Below are positions 8,528-15,510 of a stretch of 37,713 bases of DNA, one piece after another. The translations under genes were made by a program, and so were the position numbers. This DNA is from Actinomycetota bacterium (GTDB taxonomy: Bacteria > Actinomycetota > Actinomycetes > Actinomycetales > Dermatophilaceae): NCBI GenBank assembly GCA_020160805.1, contig JAIUPO010000031.1, positions 1 to 37,713 of the forward strand, given 5' to 3'. Each line of letters opens with the position of its first letter. Positions within the stretch are counted from its first letter, which is position 1. The notes beneath the pieces were generated by a model, which saw nothing but the letters and a program-made list of their open reading frames with translations, did not search any database and was not told the DNA's origin.

Positions 8528-8538
8528 ATTGTCATACT
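8528..8538. promoter_or_regulatory. Abutting divergent -10 boxes for corA (-) and the phosphatase (+)
   Basis: On the minus strand GACAAT (8528-8533) ends 6 nt before the corA GTG at 8521. On the plus strand CATACT (8533-8538) ends 7 nt before the phosphatase GTG at 8546. The two hexamers share one base pair. Both are imperfect and no -35 is clear, so confidence is low to moderate. Confidence 0.35.
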
Positions 8539-8545
8539 TAAGCTC

Positions 8546-9295
8546 GTGCCCACGCTGCTGCTGATCCGTCATGGCCGCACGTCGGCGAACGCGACCGGCA
8601 TCCTGGCCGGTTGGCTCCCCGGGGTCGAACTCGACGAGCGCGGGGTCCAGCAGGCCGAGCGGCTGGCCGACCGCCTCGCGGATTTGCCCGTATGCCGGGT
8701 GGTCGCCTCCCCGTTGACCCGCACCCTCCAGACGGCCGCCCCGCTCGCGAGCCGCTGGTCGCTGCCCGTCGACGAGGACCCGGGGATCGGGGAGTGCCGC
8801 TATGGCGCGTGGACCGGTCGCCCGCTCAAGGAGTTGGCGGGCGAGGAGTTGTGGCGCACGGTACAACGCGCGCCCTCCAGCGCGACCTTCCCACCCAGCG
8901 ACGATTTCGAACACGAGTCCATTGCCGAGATGGCCGCCCGCGGCATCGCGACGGTGCGTCGGATCGATCGCGAGGTCGCGGCGGAGCATGGCGAACACGC
9001 CATCTGGATGGCGATCAGCCACGGAGATGTCGTCAAGGCCATCGTCGCGGACGCCCTCGGGATGCATCTCGATGCCTTCCAACGCATCGTCATCGACCCC
9101 GCCTCGGTGAGCGTCATCCGCTATGTCGCCGGCGGACGACCCCTGGTGCTCGGCGTCAACGGCCCGGGGGTCGATCTCCACGGCCTGATCCCGCCCGAGC
9201 AGCCAACTGCGACCGATCAGCCAGCGGATCCGCATACGTCGGACACGGCGAAGATCGCGGCGGACGACGGCATCATCGGGGGCGGGCCGGGCTGA
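8546..9295 (+). CDS. Histidine phosphatase-family protein (MSMEG_4193-type phosphomutase-like)
   Basis: Cytoplasmic phosphatase or mutase using a phosphohistidine intermediate. The 249-residue protein has the catalytic LIRHGRT motif at residues 6-12, the conserved acid region GECRYGAWTG, and the second catalytic His in AISHGDVVKAI. The GTG at 8546 puts the RHG motif in the expected place right after the first beta strand. It forms a conserved actinobacterial group with the next three genes (DUF3090, SCO1664, mshC); the family is known as MSMEG_4193 after its mycobacterial member. The substrate is unknown. The C-terminal 40 residues look disordered. Confidence 0.87.
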   Translation: MPTLLLIRHGRTSANATGILAGWLPGVELDERGVQQAERLADRLADLPVCRVVASPLTRTLQTAAPLASRWSLPVDEDPGIGECRYGAWTGRPLKELAGEELWRTVQRAPSSATFPPSDDFEHESIAEMAARGIATVRRIDREVAAEHGEHAIWMAISHGDVVKAIVADALGMHLDAFQRIVIDPASVSVIRYVAGGRPLVLGVNGPGVDLHGLIPPEQPTATDQPADPHTSDTAKIAADDGIIGGGPG

Positions 9296-9336
9296 CATAC
9301 GCCAGCCGCCTCCACCACGCGGCGGAGACGACGGCA

Positions 9337-9342
9337 TAGGGT
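9337..9342 (+). promoter_or_regulatory. Candidate -10 box (TAGGGT) for a leaderless DUF3090 mRNA
   Basis: TAGGGT ends 6 nt before the ATG at 9349; the same hexamer and the same 6-nt spacing occur before dop. Confidence 0.4.
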
Positions 9343-9348
9343 CGGATC

Positions 9349-9882
9349 ATGACTCTTGCCCAGTACGACCCGCCGGAGCGCTTCGTCGCCGGCACCGTCG
9401 GCCCGCCGGGCAATCGCACCTTCTTCCTGCAGGCGCGCAGCGGCAGTCGGCTGACGACGGTCTCGGTTGAGAAGATCCATATCCAGGCCATCGCCGACCG
9501 GCTCAGCGACCTGCTGGAAGCCACCGAGTCGGTGCCGTCCATCGTCCCGGCGAGCGACAACGGGCCGCTGGACACGCCGTTCGAGGACGAGTTCCGGGTC
9601 ACGACAATGGCGCTGTCCTGGGACGAGGCGCGCTCGGTTGTCGTCATCGAGTGCCACGATCGCGATCCGGATGACGATGAGGAGATGGAGCAGGCGCAGG
9701 AGGCCGGGCTGCCCGCGCAGATCCAGTCGATGCGGGTCGCGATGCCACCGCCGATGGCTGCGGAGTTCGTGCGGCGGTGCAAGGCGCTGGTGTCTGCGGG
9801 CCGGCCGCCGTGCCCGTTCTGCGGTGGGCCGCTCGACCCGACCGGGCACATCTGCCCGCGCGCGAATGGCTACCGCCGCTGA
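9349..9882 (+). CDS. DUF3090-family protein with C-terminal zinc ribbon
   Basis: Conserved actinobacterial protein of unknown function, 177 residues. The N-terminal two thirds match what I recall of the DUF3090 family (QYDPPERFVAGTVGPPGNR start, FFLQA strand). The C-terminus carries CPFCGGPLDPTGHICPR near residue 148, with CxxC and a later Cys (plus a His) suitable for one zinc ion. It lies between the histidine phosphatase and the SCO1664-like gene, and its stop codon overlaps the probable start region of the latter, so the two are likely translated together. Its constant neighbours suggest a role in the same phosphate-related process; that is inference. Confidence 0.88.
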   Translation: MTLAQYDPPERFVAGTVGPPGNRTFFLQARSGSRLTTVSVEKIHIQAIADRLSDLLEATESVPSIVPASDNGPLDTPFEDEFRVTTMALSWDEARSVVVIECHDRDPDDDEEMEQAQEAGLPAQIQSMRVAMPPPMAAEFVRRCKALVSAGRPPCPFCGGPLDPTGHICPRANGYRR

Positions 9883-10667
9883 TCACCGAGAGTGCCCTGG
9901 CCGAGGGTGAACTGCACCTGCTCGGTCGGCTGACCGAGGCCTCCAATGCCACCTGGCTGACCCGCCTCGGGGATCCCGAGGCGGGGCCGCTGGTCGTCTA
10001 CAAACCCGTGCGCGGCGAGCGGCCGTTGTGGGATTTCCCGGACGGCACGCTCGCGGGGCGGGAGCGGGCGGCATACCTCGTGAGCGAACTCGGGGGCTGG
10101 CACCTGGTCCCGCCGACGATTCTGCGCGAGGGGCCCGCTGGGCTGGGCATGGCGCAGGCGTGGGTGGGGGACGTGGACGACGCGGCCGAGAGCGTCGTCC
10201 ACGTCATCCGGGTGGGCAGCGACCCACGGGGGTTGCGGCCGGTCCTGCGGGCAAGCGACGACACCGGCGCGCCGCTTCTGGTCGCTCATGAGGAGGCGAG
10301 CGACGTCCGCACCCTGGCGCTGCTCGACTGCGTCCTGAACAACACCGACCGCAAGGGGGCGCACGCCTTCCGTCACGCCGGTCGGCTGTATGCCGTGGAC
10401 CACGGCGTGACCTTCCACGCCGAGCCGAAATTGCGGACGGTGCTATGGGGGTGGGGTGGCGAGGCCTTGACCGGTGACGAGATCGAGCAGTTGCGGGGGT
10501 TGCGTGAGCAGGTGATCGGCGACGATCCACGGGCTGAGGAAGTGCGCTCCCACCTGACGGCCCGCGAGATGCGCGCTCTGCTGGGCCGGATCGATGACCT
10601 GCTGCGCGGCGGGCGATTCCCCGAGCCCGATGGTGAGTGGCCGGCGATTCCCTGGCCGCCCATCTAA
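9810..10667 (+). CDS. SCO1664-family protein (PI3/4-kinase-like fold)
   Basis: Conserved actinobacterial protein of unknown function whose fold resembles phosphatidylinositol-kinase-like enzymes. Kinase-like features are a Lys in VVYKPVRGERPLWDFP (possible ATP contact), a catalytic-loop-like LDCVLNNTDRKGAHAF, and a metal-binding AVDHGVTFH. The start is uncertain. The first well-conserved residues (TESALAEGELHLLGRL) begin only at about 9882. GTG codons in frame lie at 9777 and 9810, both inside the DUF3090 gene. A CTG at 9879 would overlap the DUF3090 stop as CTGA, a coupling geometry usual for ATGA/GTGA. I give 9810 as the nearest standard start. mshC follows after about 60 bp. Confidence 0.8.
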   Translation: MPVLRWAARPDRAHLPAREWLPPLITESALAEGELHLLGRLTEASNATWLTRLGDPEAGPLVVYKPVRGERPLWDFPDGTLAGRERAAYLVSELGGWHLVPPTILREGPAGLGMAQAWVGDVDDAAESVVHVIRVGSDPRGLRPVLRASDDTGAPLLVAHEEASDVRTLALLDCVLNNTDRKGAHAFRHAGRLYAVDHGVTFHAEPKLRTVLWGWGGEALTGDEIEQLRGLREQVIGDDPRAEEVRSHLTAREMRALLGRIDDLLRGGRFPEPDGEWPAIPWPPI

Positions 10668-10716
10668 GGCACGGCGTCGCGGTGGGCCGCGAATCGCCGT
10701 CTGCAGGACGGGTGTT

Positions 10717-10722
10717 TACAGT
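10717..10722 (+). promoter_or_regulatory. Candidate -10 box (TACAGT) for a leaderless mshC mRNA
   Basis: TACAGT ends 6 nt before the GTG at 10729. The gap has no ribosome-binding site. Confidence 0.4.
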
Positions 10723-10728
10723 TTCCCC

Positions 10729-11976
10729 GTGAAGACATGGCCCACCGTCACCTTGCCCGCGATCCCCGGCAGCGGACCGCTGGTCCGCGTGCACGACACG
10801 GCATCCGGACAGCTCGTCGACCTCACCGGCCAGGACGGCACGGCCAGCCTTTATGTCTGTGGGATCACGCCCTATGACGCCACCCACCTCGGCCACGCCG
10901 CCACCTATGTCACCTTCGACATCCTCGGCCGCGCCTTGCGCGACAGCGGGTTGAGCGTGCGCTATGTCCAAAATGTCACCGACGTCGACGACCCTTTGTT
11001 GGAGCGCGCCGAGCGGGACGGCCGCGACTGGCGCGAGCTCGCGACCTCCGAGATTGCGCTTTTCCGCGAGGACATGACCGCCTTGGCGGTCCTGCCGCCC
11101 GACGAACTCGTCGGAGTGGTGGAGTCTATCGACCAGATCGCTGCGGCGGTGCGCGAGCTGATCACGGCAGGGGCGGCATACGAGCTGGTCAATGAGGGTC
11201 TCGGCAGCGCCGACATCTATCTCGACCTCGCGGCGGGTGAGCGAATCAATCCGGTGAGCGGGTTCACGCGCGCGGAGATGATGTCGGTCATCGTCGACCG
11301 CGGCGGCGACCCGGAGCGGCCCGGCAAGCGGGACCCGCTCGACCCGCTGTTGTGGCGCGCGGAGCGGCCGGGCGAGCCGGCTTGGACGGTGCCCGGGCTG
11401 CCCGCGGGGCGGCCGGGCTGGCATATCGAGTGCACGGCGATTGCCCGCGACCACTTGGGCCTGCCGATCGACGTTCAGGGCGGGGGAGTGGACCTGGTCT
11501 TCCCGCACCACGACATGTCCGTCGTCCAGGCGGACGCCGTCGAGCAGCAGTTTGCCCGGGCCTTCCTGCACCAGGCGATGGTTGGCCTGGACGGCGAAAA
11601 AATGAGCAAGTCCAAGGGCAATCTCGTTCTCGTCTCACGGCTACGCGCCGACGGGGTTGACCCGATGGCGATTCGGTTGTTGCTGCTCGCTCATCGGTAT
11701 GACGAGGGTTGGGACTTCACCGACGCAGACCTCGGCGCCTCTCAGGCTCGCCTCGAGGCGTGGCGTGCGGCCGTCTCGGTCAACGAGGCGCCGGACACCG
11801 CTCCGGTCGTGGCGGCCGTGCGAGCGGCCGTCGCCGACAACTTGGACACGCCCACCGCCCTCGCCGCCGTGGACGCCTGGGTCGCCTCAGCATCTGACAG
11901 CGACGCGGCCCGCAGCATCGACGCGCCCGGCATCCTCGCCCGCGCCCTCGACGCCCTCCTCGGCGTCCGCCTCTGA
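10729..11976 (+). CDS. mshC: L-cysteine:1D-myo-inositol 2-amino-2-deoxy-alpha-D-glucopyranoside ligase MshC
   Basis: ATP-dependent ligase that joins cysteine to GlcN-inositol, the third step of mycothiol synthesis, the main low-molecular-weight thiol of actinobacteria. The protein has 415 residues, usual for MshC and shorter than most cysteinyl-tRNA synthetases. Class I synthetase-like signatures are the HIGH variant THLGHAATY, KMSKS as GEKMSKSKG, and zinc-ligand positions in YVCGITPYD, GWHIECTAIA and FPHHD. It lacks the CysRS anticodon-binding extension, and GWHIECTAI plus the position next to SCO1664/DUF3090 favour MshC over CysS. The GTG start gives the typical VKTWPTV N-terminus. It is convergent with the PAC2 gene. 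Confidence 0.93.
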   Translation: MKTWPTVTLPAIPGSGPLVRVHDTASGQLVDLTGQDGTASLYVCGITPYDATHLGHAATYVTFDILGRALRDSGLSVRYVQNVTDVDDPLLERAERDGRDWRELATSEIALFREDMTALAVLPPDELVGVVESIDQIAAAVRELITAGAAYELVNEGLGSADIYLDLAAGERINPVSGFTRAEMMSVIVDRGGDPERPGKRDPLDPLLWRAERPGEPAWTVPGLPAGRPGWHIECTAIARDHLGLPIDVQGGGVDLVFPHHDMSVVQADAVEQQFARAFLHQAMVGLDGEKMSKSKGNLVLVSRLRADGVDPMAIRLLLLAHRYDEGWDFTDADLGASQARLEAWRAAVSVNEAPDTAPVVAAVRAAVADNLDTPTALAAVDAWVASASDSDAARSIDAPGILARALDALLGVRL

Positions 11977-12013
11977 CCCCGACCGGCCGGGTTACGGGAC
12001 CACTGAAGGATTC

Positions 12014-12088
12014 CCGCCCGATGCCGGAAACCCCTTGTTTGTGTCAGATTCTTTCCGGCACAAACAAAGGGTTTCCGGCATTGGGCGG
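12014..12088. terminator. Large 30-bp hairpin between convergent mshC and the PAC2 gene
   Basis: Bases 12014-12043 pair with 12059-12088 with only two imperfect positions (one G-T, one C-A); the loop is 15 bases. Two more pairs (12011-12012 with 12090-12091) extend the stem. A run of As follows the right arm. A bidirectional terminator is likely. The outer stem contains cgatgccggaaa, which also appears as gatgccggaa in the hairpin at 7432-7506, so these may be copies of one element family rather than unrelated terminators. Confidence 0.75.
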
Positions 12089-12106
12089 AAAACCTACAGG
12101 CTTCGC

Positions 12107-12952
12107 TTAGGACTCGTCGGGCTGCTGGCGCAGGTAGCGCTCGAACTCGCGGGCGATCGCGTCGCCGGAGGCTTCGGGCAGGTCGGCGGTGTCCTGCGCC
12201 TTTTCCAGCGCATCGACATACTCAGCGATCTCTTCATCGGACTCGGCGAGAACGTTGATATTGCTCTCCCAGGCCTGCGCCTCCTCCGGCAGGTCGGCCA
12301 TGTCGATCTCCAGCGACAGCAACTCCGAGAGCTTGGTGAGCAGCGCCAGCGTGGCTTTGGGGGAGGGGGAGTGGCCGGCATAGTGCGGCACGGCGGCCCA
12401 GCACGAGATCGTCGTCAGCCCCGCTTGGGTGGCGGCATCGGAGAGTACGCCGATGATGCCGGTCGGGCCCTCATAGCCACTCGGCTCGAGATCAAAGCGG
12501 TGGATCGTCGCGTCATCTTCGGAGGTGGCGCTCACCGGGATGGCGCGGCTGTGCGCCACATCGGCCATCAGCGCGCCTAGGGTGATGAAGGTCGTGACGC
12601 CGGCCTGCTGAGCGAACTCCATGATCTCGACGGTGTAAGCCCGCCAGTGGAAGCTCGGCTCGATCCCGCTGACGACGATCACGCTGCGGTCCAGGTGTGG
12701 CGGGTCGGCCACGAGGATGCGCGTCGTGCGCCATTGGATGCGGCGACGGCCCTTGTCGAGGACGACGCGGGGACGGTTGACCTGAAAGTCGTAGTAGTCC
12801 TCCGGGTCGAGCGCGGCCACAGGCTCAGCGCCCCACAGCGTGGCCAGATGTTCGAGGGCATCCGTCGCCGCCTCGCCCGCGTCATTCCAGCCTTCGCAGG
12901 CCACCAACATGACGGGATCACGCAGCGTCGGGATGTCGTCGAGCTCGATCAC
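12107..12952 (-). CDS. PAC2-family protein (proteasome assembly chaperone-like)
   Basis: The 281-residue protein belongs to the PAC2 family, whose archaeal and eukaryotic members include proteasome assembly chaperones; bacterial members are abundant in actinobacteria and their role is not established. Family features are the start IPTLRDPVMLVACEGWNDAGEAA, the central SGIEPSFHWRAY, FITLGALMADVAHSR and the glycine-rich GPTGIIGVLSDAA. The C-terminal 70 residues are a helical acidic extension. The GTG at 12952 is followed directly by the conserved region and preceded by a -10-like box at 6 nt. The proteasome genes lie about 11 kb away in the same window; a functional link is possible but unproven. 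Confidence 0.88.
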   Translation of the reverse strand: MIELDDIPTLRDPVMLVACEGWNDAGEAATDALEHLATLWGAEPVAALDPEDYYDFQVNRPRVVLDKGRRRIQWRTTRILVADPPHLDRSVIVVSGIEPSFHWRAYTVEIMEFAQQAGVTTFITLGALMADVAHSRAIPVSATSEDDATIHRFDLEPSGYEGPTGIIGVLSDAATQAGLTTISCWAAVPHYAGHSPSPKATLALLTKLSELLSLEIDMADLPEEAQAWESNINVLAESDEEIAEYVDALEKAQDTADLPEASGDAIAREFERYLRQQPDES

Positions 12953-12958
12953 TCCGGC

Positions 12959-12993
12959 AGGCTATCGCGCGGGTCCGGCCGCGCGGCTAGACT
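12959..12993. promoter_or_regulatory. Divergent promoter region of the PAC2 and HAD genes
   Basis: On the minus strand TAGCCT (12959-12964) ends 6 nt before the PAC2 GTG, consistent with a leaderless mRNA. On the plus strand TAGACT (12988-12993) would give a leader of about 27 nt for the HAD gene, which has a gagg ribosome site at 13017-13020. Confidence 0.4.
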
Positions 12994-13026
12994 CGACCAA
13001 TCCCTGTTCGACGACCGAGGAAACGC

Positions 13027-13695
13027 GTGCCCGAGGACCCCCCGACGCTGCCCGACGCCGTCCTGTGGGATATGGACGGCACACTCGTCGACACCGAGCC
13101 CTATTGGATCGCGGCGGAGTACGCCATCGTCGCCGAACATGGCGGGCTGTGGAGCGACGAGCTCGCGCATCAACTTGTCGGCAATCCGCTGCTGGTGTCC
13201 GCCGAGTTCATCATCGCCAACTCGCCGGTCACCTTGACTCCAGAGCAGCTCGTCGACGATCTACTGGCCCGCGTCGTGCGGCAGGTGCAGGAGCACATTC
13301 CGTGGCGTGCCGGTGCCCGCGAACTGCTCTTCGAACTCAACGACCTCGGCGTGCGTTGCGCGCTCGTGACGATGTCATGGACCTCCCTGGCCGAGGCCGT
13401 CACGGCATCCTTGCCGCAGGGATTGTTCGCCGTCGTCGTGACGGGAGACCTTGTCACGCACGGCAAGCCGCATCCGGAGCCCTATCTGGCGGCGTGCGCA
13501 GCCCTGGACGCCCGGCCCGAGCGCTGCATCGCGATCGAGGACTCGGCGACCGGCGTGCGCTCAGCCGTCGCCGCCGGCGTCCCGACCCTTGCCGTGCCGC
13601 ATGTCGTCGATGTGCCGGCCATTCCGGGTGCGGTGCGCCTGGATTCGCTCGACGGCGTTCGCGCGCGGGAGCTGGTGGGCTACTTCGCTGGCTGA
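13027..13695 (+). CDS. HAD-superfamily phosphatase/phosphomutase
   Basis: Cytoplasmic phosphatase of the beta-phosphoglucomutase/phosphoglycolate-phosphatase-like HAD group, 222 residues. Motif I is LWDMDGTLVDTEP near residue 14 (nucleophile Asp). Motif II is the Thr of VTMSW, motif III the Lys in HGKPHPEPY, and motif IV is IEDSATGV. The cap domain lies between motifs I and II. The GTG at 13027 is preceded by gagg at a suitable distance. The substrate cannot be told. It is convergent with treZ, with only 12 bp between stop codons and no hairpin. Confidence 0.9.
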   Translation: MPEDPPTLPDAVLWDMDGTLVDTEPYWIAAEYAIVAEHGGLWSDELAHQLVGNPLLVSAEFIIANSPVTLTPEQLVDDLLARVVRQVQEHIPWRAGARELLFELNDLGVRCALVTMSWTSLAEAVTASLPQGLFAVVVTGDLVTHGKPHPEPYLAACAALDARPERCIAIEDSATGVRSAVAAGVPTLAVPHVVDVPAIPGAVRLDSLDGVRARELVGYFAG

Positions 13696-13707
13696 GTCGG
13701 CCGTGGT

Positions 13708-15510
13708 TCAGCCCTGGGCCAGGACCGCGACGCCGTCGGGCCGCAGCCGCAGCTCCCCGCCGTCCCAGTGCGCTCCACGGTCCAGGATCAGCTCGTATGC
13801 CGTGCCAGCCAGGGGGACGGTCGCCTCGGCCCCGCCAAGGTTGAGAGCGACGGTGAGGCCGGAGAACGACATACAGAACCACCCTGCCTCTTCATCGAAG
13901 GAGACTGTGACGTCCGCAAGGTGGGCGGGTGAGTCGAATCGCTTGCGGCGCAGCCCGATCAGCGCGCGGTACCAATCCAACATCTCCGCGTGCGCCGGCT
14001 CGCCGAGCTCCGCCCACCGGAGCACGGAGGCATCACGGGTCGAACTATCCTGCGGGTCGGGGATGGACTCGGCATCCCATCCGTGCCCGGCAAACTCCGC
14101 GCGCCGGCCGTCTCGGACCGAGCGTGCCAGGGCCTCCTCCTCGAAGGAGGTGAAGAAGAGCCACGGCGAGCTGGATGCCCATTCCTCGCCGGCGAAGAGC
14201 ATCGGCGTGAAGGGTCCTAGCAGATAGAGGGCGGCGCCCATCGCTTGACGGTCGGCTGGCAGCAGGGCCGTAATCCGTTCTCCAAGAGCACGATTGCCGA
14301 CCTGGTCGTGCGTCTGGAGGTATGCCAGCAGCTTGCGCGCATCGAAGCCTTGCCGGTCCACCGGCGCGCCCCATGGAGTGCCGCGGAAGGACGAGGTCGT
14401 CCCGTCGTGGAGGAAGCCGCGGGTGAAGACCTTGGCGAGCACGGCCAGCGGGCCGCGTTCGTCGTGGCCCGGCGCTCCGCCGCCGAAATCGCCGTAGTAG
14501 CCCTGCGATTCACCGGTCAGGGTGACGTGGAGGGCATGGTGGATGTCGTCATCCCATTGCGCGGTGATCCCTTGTCCGCCCGCATCGGTGGGCGCGACGA
14601 CCCGGGTGTCGTTGAGGTCGCTCTCGGCGATCAGGTCGAGCGGTCGACCCAACTCCACCGCGAGAGCGTTGACGCGATCGGACAGTTCGGCCAAGAGGTG
14701 CCGGGGCGAGTCGTCGCGCAGTTCGTGCGTTGCATCCAAACGCAGGGCATCGATGTGGAAGTCGCGGAACCAGCGCAGCGCATTGTCGATGATGAAGGCG
14801 CGCACCGAATCACTCTGCGGCCCATCGAGATTGACAGCCTCGCCCCAGGGCGTGTGATAACGGTCCGTGAAGTATGGCCCGAACCGACTCAGATAGTTGC
14901 CACTCGGCCCGAGGTGGTTATAGACGACATCAAGGCAGACAGCGAGTCCGCGATGGTGAGCGGCGTCGACGAAGCGCTGCAGGGCGGCCGGCCCACCATA
15001 GGCGTCGTGCACGGCATACAAGGCGACACCGTCATAACCCCAGCCCCATCGGCCCGGGAAGGCCGCCACGGGCAGCACCTGCACCACGTCGGCACCGAGG
15101 TCAACGAGGTGATCCAGCCGGCCGATCGCGGCGTCGAGGGTGCCCTCCGCCGTGAAGGTGCCGATGTGCATCTCATAGACGACCGCGCCGAGTATGCCTG
15201 CGCCGGAGCGGGTTCCACGCCACGCGTCATCGCTCCACGCGAACTGCGAGAGATCGACAAAGCGGCTTGGGCCGTGCACGCCAGATGGCTGCCAGGCGCT
15301 GCGGGGGTCGGGTAGGGCGGGCAGGTCGCCATCAATGACGAAGGCATAGTCCAGGTGGTCGCCGTATGCCGTCCGGTCGCCCTCCCAGCGCCACCAACCG
15401 TTGCCGCACGCTGCCATATCCGCCATCGTGGGATCGGCGGCCTCGCCCAGCGCGATCTGCAGGCTGTTGGCGTGTGGTGCCCACACCGTGATCTCTGCAG
15501 TCTCCGTCAT
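13708..15510 (-). CDS. treZ: Malto-oligosyltrehalose trehalohydrolase TreZ
   Basis: GH13 enzyme that releases trehalose from maltooligosyl-trehalose made by TreY. The protein has 600 residues, a normal length. It begins with a carbohydrate-binding beta-sandwich (ITVWAPHANSLQIAL), then the catalytic barrel with VVYEMHIGTFT, CLDVVYNHLGPSGNYL, the nucleophile Asp in ALRLDATHEL, the acid/base Glu in LIAESDLND, and HDQVGNRALG. A C-terminal beta domain closes the protein. Its ATG overlaps the treY stop codon (ATGA), so the two are translationally coupled. No treX debranching gene is next to it, although treX often accompanies treYZ. Confidence 0.95.
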   Translation of the reverse strand: MTETAEITVWAPHANSLQIALGEAADPTMADMAACGNGWWRWEGDRTAYGDHLDYAFVIDGDLPALPDPRSAWQPSGVHGPSRFVDLSQFAWSDDAWRGTRSGAGILGAVVYEMHIGTFTAEGTLDAAIGRLDHLVDLGADVVQVLPVAAFPGRWGWGYDGVALYAVHDAYGGPAALQRFVDAAHHRGLAVCLDVVYNHLGPSGNYLSRFGPYFTDRYHTPWGEAVNLDGPQSDSVRAFIIDNALRWFRDFHIDALRLDATHELRDDSPRHLLAELSDRVNALAVELGRPLDLIAESDLNDTRVVAPTDAGGQGITAQWDDDIHHALHVTLTGESQGYYGDFGGGAPGHDERGPLAVLAKVFTRGFLHDGTTSSFRGTPWGAPVDRQGFDARKLLAYLQTHDQVGNRALGERITALLPADRQAMGAALYLLGPFTPMLFAGEEWASSSPWLFFTSFEEEALARSVRDGRRAEFAGHGWDAESIPDPQDSSTRDASVLRWAELGEPAHAEMLDWYRALIGLRRKRFDSPAHLADVTVSFDEEAGWFCMSFSGLTVALNLGGAEATVPLAGTAYELILDRGAHWDGGELRLRPDGVAVLAQG

